Below are positions 1-5,187 of a stretch of 5,327 bases of DNA, one piece after another. Numbering within the stretch: position 1 is the stretch's first letter; each line of letters opens with the position of its first letter. The notes under the pieces were generated by a model, which saw only the letters and a program-made list of their open reading frames with translations, was not told the DNA's origin and made no database searches. This DNA comes from Bacilli bacterium (lineage in GTDB: Bacteria; Bacillota_I; Bacilli_A; RF39; UBA660), in assembly GCA_017461465.1 (NCBI GenBank), contig JAFTYN010000100.1, positions 1 through 5,327 on the forward strand, read 5' to 3'. A program made the translations under genes and the position numbers.

Positions 1-2
1 AA

Positions 3-1382
3 ATTATAGATACAAAGTTTATAAATTCTTCTTTTACAGTTAGTGAATTTATAAATAGATTTTTATTAAACGAAAAATACATTGTAAATATTTTATATAG
101 TTCTTCAAAAGAGGATTTGAAAAAATTAAATGTTGCTTTTTTCTCTAGTGATGAAATACCATTATCTTTTTTATCAACAAGCGATATAAAAGATTATTAT
201 GATTATAGGTATAATACTATTATTGAAAGAATAAAAGGCAAAAATCCTTACGAGGTTAAAGAAATTATATCGAAAATATATTTTAATTGTCCTTATCAGG
301 AATTGTTATTAATTTTATCAGATATCGAGAGAATGATGATGTCTAAAACTAAAAAGGATGAGGAAATTAAAAAATACCTTTCAATAAGAGAAATCTTTAC
401 TCTAGAAGATGCTATATTATTTTTAAGTTCAATAAAGGAAGAATCAAATATAGTTTATTCTTTAGAATTATATAAGCAAAAAGTCGCATCAGAAGATATT
501 GTTAAAAAGTTAGGAAGTTTTTCAATTAAAACAACTAATGATATAGTTTATTTAACAGGAGAGTCTTTTTTGTTTTTACTTCATAAAATAAAGGGATATG
601 GTAATTATTCATTAGCGACATCTTTATATGAAGATCCAAGTGTTTGGGAAAAGTGTGAGAATGGTTCAGATTATATAGCTACAAGTTTATGCAATGAAAA
701 ATATATAGGTTTAGTAGATGGTGTTGGATATATCCTCGGATTTACTACTATTTCACCAGAGTTAATTGTTGGCATGGGGCCAGAAGATATTTATATGTCA
801 TCAAGAATAGCAAAGAATAATATGAGACATAGTAAAAATAGATTTATGTTAACTAATGATTTGCTAGATAATTCCAAAAAGCCATATAATGAAGTAGATG
901 TAAAAAGGAAATTTAATAATCGTTTAATTATACCGGATTTAGTTTTTACAAAAGATGTAGTAAATTCAAAGGATAAAGAAGTAAGTAACTACTTTGATGT
1001 TCCTATTTATGTTTTAATAACTCAAATTTATGCACAACAAATAAACGATTATTTAGAATACTTATTGTCTAAGCAAAAATTTAAACAATACATATATCAA
1101 TTAATAAAAATGTATTATAGTTTCATGGATTGTCCGTCTATAAACTATAAATATTTTAGGACAGAATTTTTAATAAAGAAAATAGAAGGAATCATAATTC
1201 ATCATCTTAATCATGAAGTTACTGATATAAATAAACTATCAGAATTATCAGAAATGCTTTCGATTTTTTCTAATTTTTTAGAGGGAAAGGCATTTTTAGA
1301 GCATACATATAATTATTATAATCCTGAAGAAATGCACAAAAAAATCAATTATAAGAAACTTGTATATGGCGGAAAAAAATAA
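3..1382 (+). CDS. Uncharacterised protein, 5' end outside the window
   Basis: The frame is open from the codon at position 3 to the TAA at 1380-1382, giving 459 visible residues, so the true start lies left of the window. A TTG at 117-119 could be read as a start, but it is in the middle of an uninterrupted frame with a purine-rich stretch only about one base before it, so I treat it as an internal Leu codon. The protein is soluble, with no signal peptide or membrane helix visible. Counting from the codon at 3, residues about 215-265 form a hydrophobic, glycine-containing block (GLVDGVGYILGF, then SPELIVGMGPEDIY). A second block follows with PYNEVDVKR (294-302), IIPDLVF (309-315) and YFDVPIYVL (330-338). 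The order NEV...R...PD...(F)D(V/I)PI is one I remember from uncharacterised gut Firmicutes proteins, but I cannot name a domain or activity. The last 120 residues look helical. No terminator follows the gene. Confidence 0.85.
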   Translation: MIDTKFINSSFTVSEFINRFLLNEKYIVNILYSSSKEDLKKLNVAFFSSDEIPLSFLSTSDIKDYYDYRYNTIIERIKGKNPYEVKEIISKIYFNCPYQELLLILSDIERMMMSKTKKDEEIKKYLSIREIFTLEDAILFLSSIKEESNIVYSLELYKQKVASEDIVKKLGSFSIKTTNDIVYLTGESFLFLLHKIKGYGNYSLATSLYEDPSVWEKCENGSDYIATSLCNEKYIGLVDGVGYILGFTTISPELIVGMGPEDIYMSSRIAKNNMRHSKNRFMLTNDLLDNSKKPYNEVDVKRKFNNRLIIPDLVFTKDVVNSKDKEVSNYFDVPIYVLITQIYAQQINDYLEYLLSKQKFKQYIYQLIKMYYSFMDCPSINYKYFRTEFLIKKIEGIIIHHLNHEVTDINKLSELSEMLSIFSNFLEGKAFLEHTYNYYNPEEMHKKINYKKLVYGGKK

Positions 1383-1440
1383 TAATAAGAGTAATAAAAA
1401 ATAAGTAATTATTAAAAAAATAAAAAATGATAAAAAAGTG

Positions 1441-1470
1441 TTGACAAATATGAAAAATAGATGCTATAAT
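1441..1470 (+). promoter_or_regulatory. Sigma-A type promoter of the tRNA-Ala gene
   Basis: A perfect -35 box TTGACA (1441-1446) and a perfect -10 box TATAAT (1465-1470) are separated by 18 bases. The -10 is also extended, with TGC directly before it (1462-1464). Transcription should begin near 1476-1478, about 14 bases before the mature tRNA 5' end. The flanking 1383-1440 is almost pure A/T, which fits an upstream element. This is the strongest promoter in the window, as expected for a stable RNA. Confidence 0.9.
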
Positions 1471-1490
1471 ACAAGAGCATTAATTGATTT

Positions 1491-1567
1491 GGGGAATTAG
1501 CTCAGTTGGCTAGAGCACCTGCCTTGCACGCAGGGGGTCAAGGGTTCGAGTCCCTTATTCTCCACCA
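1491..1567 (+). tRNA. tRNA-Ala, anticodon UGC
   Basis: The 77 bases fold into a complete cloverleaf: acceptor GGGGAAT (1491-1497) with ATTCTCC (1557-1563), D stem GCTC/GAGC, anticodon stem CCTGC/GCAGG around loop CTTGCAC, variable loop of five bases, T stem AAGGG/CCCTT around TTCGAGT. The anticodon TGC is at 1525-1527 and reads GCN alanine codons. The acceptor stem carries a G-U pair at the third position, the known alanine identity element (G3-U70), which agrees with the anticodon. The discriminator is A and the CCA end is encoded (1565-1567). It is a single-gene transcript with its own promoter and terminator. Confidence 0.97.
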
Positions 1568-1578
1568 TATTGATTATG

Positions 1579-1599
1579 AAGCCATTTAATGGCTTTTTT
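1579..1599 (+). terminator. Rho-independent terminator of the tRNA gene
   Basis: AAGCCAT (1579-1585) pairs with ATGGCTT (1589-1595) around the loop TTA, giving a 7-bp stem. A run of six T residues ends at 1599. It begins 11 bases after the encoded CCA. Confidence 0.88.
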
Positions 1600-1607
1600 A
1601 TTTTATT

Positions 1608-1636
1608 AGATAGTTATAATATAACTATCTTTTTTT
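1608..1636 (+). terminator. Second T-tailed palindrome: backup terminator or operator
   Basis: AGATAGTTAT (1608-1617) is a perfect 10-bp inverted repeat of ATAACTATCT (1621-1630) with loop AAT, followed by T residues to 1636. The T tail on the + side only suggests a backup terminator for the tRNA. The stem has only two G-C pairs, so it would be weak. The loop region also spells TATAAT (1615-1620), about 40 bases before the next ATG. The same palindrome could therefore be an operator over a -10 element, although no good -35 box sits 16-18 bases upstream. Confidence 0.5.
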
Positions 1637-1658
1637 ATATATTTAATTAGGTGATTAA

Positions 1659-1880
1659 ATGTTATTACGAATATTATTATTTTTGATTGGTTTCGGGCTT
1701 ACAGTAATAGGTTTGACTTATATGACACTGTTTTTAAATTATTTAACAATTGGGTATACTTTCAAAGAATATGTTAATTTTATTATTAGACAGTTTGAAT
1801 GTTATTATGTAATTATTGGTTTTATAATAATATTTTTAAGCATAAACATGTCAGGAGGAGAAAAAAATGACATATGTTAA
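1659..1880 (+). CDS. Small two-helix membrane protein of unknown function
   Basis: The product has 73 residues. Two hydrophobic segments (about 3-26 and 47-64) flank a short segment with Tyr, Lys, Arg and Glu (NYLTIGYTFKEYVNFIIRQFEC), so it is probably a hairpin in the cytoplasmic membrane. The start is set by AGGTGA at 1649-1654, four bases before the ATG. The polar tail SGGEKNDIC is partly a by-product of the next gene's ribosome binding site, because the AGGAGGAG at 1853-1860 is read as Ser-Gly-Gly-Glu. The gene overlaps the next one by 14 bases, which implies co-transcription and probably coupled translation. I recognise the general look of short conserved Firmicutes membrane proteins but know of no function. 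Confidence 0.8.
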   Translation: MLLRILLFLIGFGLTVIGLTYMTLFLNYLTIGYTFKEYVNFIIRQFECYYVIIGFIIIFLSINMSGGEKNDIC

Positions 1881-2469
1881 TGATATATTATTAAACTTTC
1901 ATCCGTATTATTTTGAATTTTTTGACTGGAACATAGCTGATAATATAATACATATAAAGCAAATCCCAATATTTAGTATTAAACAAAAAGAACTAGATGA
2001 TGTTATGAGTTGTGATGTTGTTTTTAGTGAACATTTTTTGAAACAAATAAAAAAGAAAACCGAACAGTTTAATGAAAATGGAATAACCGCTTTGAATTAT
2101 GCTGCTTTACTTTGTACATTTAATAAAGTAATTGCAGTAAAACTCAATGAAAGGGGAAAAATTGTTTCTTATAGTTCTTTACTAATTGATGAAGAATATT
2201 CTGTTCTAAAAGAATTTGATGGTATAAAGAAAGATTTTATTGAGTATAAACTTGGAAAATTAAAAGAAAAAAGAATAAATAAGACTAGAAATGAATTAAA
2301 GCAAAAAAAATATATAAACAATAAGATAAAAGAAAGTGATACAGAAAAACTTGAATTTATATTGTATGCCATAACTAATGATGAGATAAAAAGTAGAAAT
2401 AAAATAATAAATAAATTAACTAGCTTAATAGAAAAGAATAGGAAAGAAATATTTAATCTTCTCAAATAA
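1867..2469 (+). CDS. YjbA/DUF3603-like uncharacterised protein
   Basis: The product is a 200-residue soluble protein. Its N-terminal half follows the layout I remember for Bacillus YjbA (DUF3603). An opening (M)TYVNDILLNF corresponds to the start of YjbA. Next come an aromatic FFDW segment and an IKQIPIFSI stretch matching the LLDQVPLLKV type. A hydrophobic strand with Ala-Val follows (VIAVKLNERGKIVSYSSLLIDEE, split across about 89-111), matching the YjbA segment that ends in a basic-to-acidic turn. The match is from memory and distant. The C-terminal half (about 118-200) is highly charged, rich in Lys and Asn, and probably helical or coiled coil. A perfect AGGAGG at 1853-1858 lies eight bases before the ATG, within the upstream membrane-protein gene, with which it overlaps by 14 bases. 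The function of the DUF3603 family is not known to me. Confidence 0.75.
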   Translation: MTYVNDILLNFHPYYFEFFDWNIADNIIHIKQIPIFSIKQKELDDVMSCDVVFSEHFLKQIKKKTEQFNENGITALNYAALLCTFNKVIAVKLNERGKIVSYSSLLIDEEYSVLKEFDGIKKDFIEYKLGKLKEKRINKTRNELKQKKYINNKIKESDTEKLEFILYAITNDEIKSRNKIINKLTSLIEKNRKEIFNLLK

Positions 2470-2515
2470 GTATATTATTTAATTTTTTGTGCAATATTAA
2501 TATTGAGGTGAGAAA

Positions 2516-3061
2516 ATGAAAAAGATAATTGCTTTATCGATATTAGCAATTCTAATGTGTGGTTGTTCTCTTACAAAAGATTTAGATAATACTCCTACTA
2601 AAAAAGTAGAGGCTCTTTTAAATAGATATCAAACTTTAGATAATTCTGTGTTAGACGATTTAAATGACGTTGTAAATGGAGACTTATCTTTTGATGAAGG
2701 ACAAAGAGAGACTTATAAAGATATTATTAAATCTAACTATCAAAAAATGACATATGAAATTAAGAATGCTGAGGAAGATGGAGAAGAAGCTATAGTTACT
2801 GCAGAAATTGAAGTAATAAATTATACCACTATATTAACTGATATAAAAAATTATTTAAAAGAATTCCCAGAAGAATTTGAAGAGAATGGCGAATACAGCG
2901 AATCAAAATATAATGACTATAGATTAGAACAATTGAAAAATGCCAAAGAAAAAGTAAAATACACAGTTGATTTTACTTTGACTAAAGTTGATGGACAGTG
3001 GATTGTTGATGATTTATCTAATGAAATTAGAGATAAAATAAATGGTATATATGAAAAATAA
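2516..3061 (+). CDS. Membrane lipoprotein, possibly NTF2-like
   Basis: The 181-residue precursor has a short basic start (MKK), a hydrophobic core (residues 4-14) and a lipobox ending in Cys-Gly-Cys. Cys17, preceded by Gly16, is the likely lipidated residue, so the mature protein should sit on the outer face of the membrane. The mature part opens with a helix (TKKVEALLNRYQTLD), followed by a charged helical region. It ends with paired strands: IVTAEIEVINY near 91-101, then VKYTVDFTLTKVDGQWIVDDLS near 147-168. A closing 'K-DG-W-V-DDL' strand is common in small NTF2-like lipoproteins of Firmicutes, so that fold is inferred. AGGTGA at 2506-2511 lies four bases before the ATG. It starts 46 bases after the preceding gene with no terminator between them, so it may belong to the same transcript. 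The role is unknown. Confidence 0.85.
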   Translation: MKKIIALSILAILMCGCSLTKDLDNTPTKKVEALLNRYQTLDNSVLDDLNDVVNGDLSFDEGQRETYKDIIKSNYQKMTYEIKNAEEDGEEAIVTAEIEVINYTTILTDIKNYLKEFPEEFEENGEYSESKYNDYRLEQLKNAKEKVKYTVDFTLTKVDGQWIVDDLSNEIRDKINGIYEK

Positions 3062-3085
3062 AAGAGTGTACTCTTTTATTTTTTT
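3057..3085. terminator. Bidirectional terminator between convergent genes
   Basis: AATAAAAGAGT (3057-3067) is a perfect inverted repeat of ACTCTTTTATT (3070-3080). Because the two central bases cannot form a loop alone, the innermost A-T pair opens to leave loop TGTA on a 10-bp stem. T residues run to 3085 on the + strand, and the - strand reads TTTTT at 3058-3054, so it can stop transcripts from both sides. The + strand stop TAA (3059-3061) and the - strand stop (3078-3076) both lie inside the stem, exactly opposite each other. Confidence 0.85.
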
Positions 3086-3933
3086 ATAATACGATAAAAA
3101 TTATATGATGGTTTATTAAATAGTCTTATAGGTAATATTGTAGTACCAATACCACTTGATATATATAGTTTAGTATCTTCTAATTTATAATATTCTTTGT
3201 AATACTTTTTGGCACCATCAGGTAGTATAGTAGCACCTATAAATGGAATTCTAACTTGTCCATTATGAGAGTGCCCTGCTAATACTAGATCAAATTTAGA
3301 ATAATCTATATCATCTATGTAATCTGGTTCGTGCATTAATAGAATATTATAAGAACTATTGTTTTTTTCACTATTAATGTGATTGAAAATAGTTTCTGTC
3401 TTATCCTTGATATTTTTAGTAGTATATGTATTGTTACTTACACCTGCTAATAATATAGGTTTATAACTATTTTTGTATATTAATTCATAAGTGTCATTTA
3501 AATTGATAAAACCACAATCTTCAATTAATACACTCCATTTTTTATAAACATAATCGTGGTTTCCATCGATAGCAAATTTACCTATGGAAGCATTTATATT
3601 ATTCAAAATATTAACTAGTTCTTCGTATTGACTATTGGTAATATTATTATCAATTAAATCACCTGTTAATACAACAATATCTGGTTTTAGTAGATTAATA
3701 TCTTCAACAATTTCTTCTAAATCTTCTTTGCTAGTACTTTGCTTACCATAATGAATATCTGATAGATGTACTATTTTTAGTCCGTTATAACCTTCATCAA
3801 TTTTATTAGTTTCGATTTTATACTCTTTTACGACAAAACCTTTAGTACCAAAAAACATGGCATACATGTATATAATGATTCCTAGTAATATAAATATAAG
3901 TAAAGCTATTAATATTTTTATTCTTTTATTCAT
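3076..3933 (-). CDS. Membrane-anchored metallophosphoesterase, YkuE/YaeI type
   Basis: The 285-residue protein begins with an uncleaved-looking N-terminal anchor (residues 5-28) and continues as a calcineurin-like metallophosphoesterase. The metal and catalytic motifs are all present in order: D59-x-H61 in LSDIHYG, GD92 in LTGDLID, GNH126-D127, H201 in LLMHEPD, and GH221-x-H223 in AGHSHNGQ. This pattern matches the membrane-anchored YkuE/YaeI group, which binds two metals and hydrolyses phosphodiester or pyrophosphate bonds. The substrate, perhaps a lipid-linked phosphate at the membrane, cannot be read from the sequence. The length is typical and all key residues are intact, so the enzyme is probably active. 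GGTGAT (3942-3937 on the complement) precedes the ATG, with the GGTGA core four bases away. It follows the Pro-rich gene by 74 bases and may share its transcript, as I see no clear terminator between them. Confidence 0.93.
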   Translation of the reverse strand: MNKRIKILIALLIFILLGIIIYMYAMFFGTKGFVVKEYKIETNKIDEGYNGLKIVHLSDIHYGKQSTSKEDLEEIVEDINLLKPDIVVLTGDLIDNNITNSQYEELVNILNNINASIGKFAIDGNHDYVYKKWSVLIEDCGFINLNDTYELIYKNSYKPILLAGVSNNTYTTKNIKDKTETIFNHINSEKNNSSYNILLMHEPDYIDDIDYSKFDLVLAGHSHNGQVRIPFIGATILPDGAKKYYKEYYKLEDTKLYISSGIGTTILPIRLFNKPSYNFYRIIKK

Positions 3934-4007
3934 AGTATCACCATTATAATTTTATCATATTGTTTTAGCTTTTTTGATAAAAAATATTATCTTTACAGTT
4001 TAATTTG

Positions 4008-4229
4008 TTAAAAAGGGAAATATGGTGGTATATAAGGTGGATAGTAATAATTAGGACGATTGTAGAATAATGGGGCAGTAAGTCCACCTGCTAATCCACC
4101 TAAAATAAACGGTCCTAAAAAGTCAAAACCATTATTATTTGGTCTAGGAGGTCTACCTGGCCTAATTGGTCTACCTGGTGGAAAAGGTGGTCTATTTCGA
4201 AAGTTATTAAAATTCATTCCATTATACAT
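4008..4229 (-). CDS. Pro/Gly/Arg/Tyr-rich 73-residue protein
   Basis: The protein is low in complexity and falls into three parts. Residues 1-13 are rich in Asn and aromatic residues. Residues 14-33 are a basic Pro-Arg-Gly stretch containing the repeat PGRPIR-PGRPPR. A glycine-rich hydrophobic segment (about 35-55, FLGPFILGGLAGGL) follows, and a C-terminal Pro-Tyr tail (YYYPPYIPPYFPF) ends it. There is no signal peptide. The hydrophobic segment is long enough to associate with a membrane but is not a clear helix because of its Pro and Gly residues. It is probably a real gene: it has a strong AAAGGAG seven bases before its ATG, and its DNA is visibly richer in G+C than its neighbours. Similar Pro/Tyr-rich short proteins occur among Firmicutes surface and spore-coat proteins, but that is only a resemblance of composition. 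Function unknown. Confidence 0.75.
   Translation of the reverse strand: MYNGMNFNNFRNRPPFPPGRPIRPGRPPRPNNNGFDFLGPFILGGLAGGLTAPLFYNRPNYYYPPYIPPYFPF
4150..4178 (-). repeat. 18-bp period direct repeat in the Pro-rich gene
   Basis: GGTCTACCTGG (+ strand sense) occurs at 4150-4160 and again at 4168-4178. The 18-base period keeps the frame and encodes the two hexapeptides PGRPIR and PGRPPR on the - strand. This looks like internal duplication that extended the Pro-Arg region. Confidence 0.75.
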
Positions 4230-4236
4230 ATTTATT

Positions 4237-4243
4237 CTCCTTT
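4237..4243 (-). promoter_or_regulatory. Ribosome binding site of the Pro-rich gene
   Basis: On the - strand AAAGGAG ends seven bases before the ATG at 4229-4227. It uses the upstream part of the anti-Shine-Dalgarno complement, unlike the GGTGA sites of most genes here, and supports this short frame as translated. Confidence 0.75.
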
Positions 4244-4298
4244 CGTATTATTATATGAAAATATATATAGTTAGTGATGGTGAAACATATATTTAACT

Positions 4299-4305
4299 AG
4301 GTGAT
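4299..4305 (+). promoter_or_regulatory. Ribosome binding site that fixes a GTG start
   Basis: AGGTGAT precedes GTG at 4309-4311, with four bases between AGGTGA and the start, the same spacing as at four other starts in the window. An in-frame TAA at 4294-4296 excludes any earlier start. The nearby ATGs at 4304 and 4307 are out of frame. Confidence 0.8.
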
Positions 4306-4308
4306 GAT

Positions 4309-5145
4309 GTGATTCGTTTAGTTCGTTCTTTAAGTATAATTATATTGTTTGTTCTTACATTTATATATACAGAAAAAGCAAGTTATGTCATAAAAGAACA
4401 TGATCATATTATGATTGAAATTAAAGAAAATGCTGAAAGTAATTATTTTCCTAAAATTGAAGCAATAATAAAAAATGATACCATTATACCAGGAATACAT
4501 GGCAAAAAAGTAAATATAGAAAAAAGCTATGAGAAGATGAAATTAATTGGAGTTTACAATGATGAATATCTTGTTTTTGATAGAATTTCGGTAACAAATT
4601 CGCTAGATAAGTGTAAAGATAAATATATAATAAGTGGTAATACTAGTAAAAAAGCGTTAAGTATTATATATGAAATAAACGACAATAAAAATTTGAATAA
4701 AATTCTAAAATTAATAAAAAAATACAATATAGAAATTTCTTTTTTTATTGATGGAGTATGGCTAGAAAATAATAGGGATAAATTTTATGAAATAATTGCT
4801 GAAGGACATGAATTTGGGAGTGTTGGCTATAATGGTATGTATGATGATTCTTCTTATATATGGGTTGATAATGTTATAAAAATTGCTACGAATAGTAATA
4901 AAAGCTATTGTTTAGAAAAAGACACTGAATCTTTAAATATTTGTAAAAATATAAATAATTACACTTTAAGGCCAATAATAATCAATAAAAATCCCTTCAT
5001 TTCAACAAAAAATAATCTTAACAATGGTGCAATATTATATTATAAAGATAGTGAATCTTTTATTGACGAGTTTGAAATAATTATAAAATATTTAAATTCC
5101 AAAGAATATGAAATATTGACAGTTAGTAAATTATTAGAAGAGTGA
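4309..5145 (+). CDS. Membrane-anchored NodB-fold protein, likely inactive polysaccharide deacetylase
   Basis: The 278-residue protein has an N-terminal anchor (about 8-20), a region of unknown fold (21-112) and a C-terminal domain (115-278) that follows the NodB polysaccharide deacetylase layout. Strand KKALSIIYEIND stands where 'ALTFDDG' is expected. Then come ILKLIKKYNIEISFFIDGVWLENN (the 'ILKKYNVKATFFVTG' segment), EIIAEGHEFGSVGYNG ('GHEIGNHTYSH'), LRPIII ('RPPYG'), GAILYYKD ('GSIILLHD') and YLNSKEYEILTVSKLL ('LKKGYKFVTLSELL'). The metal-binding Asp of motif 1, both His of motif 2 and the His of the last motif are absent, replaced around E122-D125, by S171 and G176, and by Tyr244/Tyr245. 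It is therefore probably not a deacetylase; binding of cell-wall glycan or a scaffold role is only a guess. Cys201 and Cys212 could form a disulfide. It starts with GTG, and is divergent from the Pro-rich gene with 79 bases between them. Confidence 0.8.
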   Translation: MIRLVRSLSIIILFVLTFIYTEKASYVIKEHDHIMIEIKENAESNYFPKIEAIIKNDTIIPGIHGKKVNIEKSYEKMKLIGVYNDEYLVFDRISVTNSLDKCKDKYIISGNTSKKALSIIYEINDNKNLNKILKLIKKYNIEISFFIDGVWLENNRDKFYEIIAEGHEFGSVGYNGMYDDSSYIWVDNVIKIATNSNKSYCLEKDTESLNICKNINNYTLRPIIINKNPFISTKNNLNNGAILYYKDSESFIDEFEIIIKYLNSKEYEILTVSKLLEE

Positions 5146-5159
5146 ATTTAATAATTATA

Positions 5160-5168
5160 TGCTATAAT
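5160..5168 (+). promoter_or_regulatory. Extended -10 promoter before the zinc-ribbon gene
   Basis: TGC is followed by a perfect TATAAT (5163-5168). No recognisable -35 box lies 16-18 bases upstream, so the promoter would depend on the extended -10. Transcription would begin near 5175, leaving a leader of about 13 bases that just covers the ribosome binding site. The TTGACA at 5116-5121 is 41 bases away and too far to act as its -35. The preceding gene ends at 5145, only 14 bases upstream. Confidence 0.65.
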
Positions 5169-5187
5169 TAATATAGTAGGTGATTGT

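Noticed and set aside
117..119. TTG as the start of the first gene
   Set aside because: The same frame is open for 38 further codons to the left edge with no stop, and the spacing to the nearest purine-rich stretch is too short.
1383..1440. Terminator for the first gene
   Set aside because: The stretch is A-rich with only a weak AATAA/TTATT dyad and no T tail on the + strand; nothing else is visible there.
2169..2465. 98-residue open frame on the - strand
   Set aside because: It lies wholly inside the DUF3603-like gene and is a run of Phe/Leu/Ser/Ile typical of the antisense of Lys/Asn-rich coding sequence; no convincing ribosome binding site.
2492..2505. Perfect 14-bp palindrome CAATATTAATATTG before the lipoprotein gene
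   Set aside because: It has no T tail and is almost all A/T; such dyads arise often by chance at this base composition. Kept only as a possible operator.
3943..3959. TATAAT and TATGAT on the - strand before the phosphoesterase gene
   Set aside because: The first touches the ribosome binding site, so transcription would start too late; the second has no matching -35 box.
3965..4000. Possible terminator between the Pro-rich gene and the phosphoesterase gene
   Set aside because: Only a 5-bp A/T stem (GATAA/TTATC) followed by A residues on the - strand; not a credible terminator.
4250..4255. TATAAT on the - strand before the Pro-rich gene
   Set aside because: Its start point would fall at the first base of the ribosome binding site and no -35 box is found at 16-18 bases.
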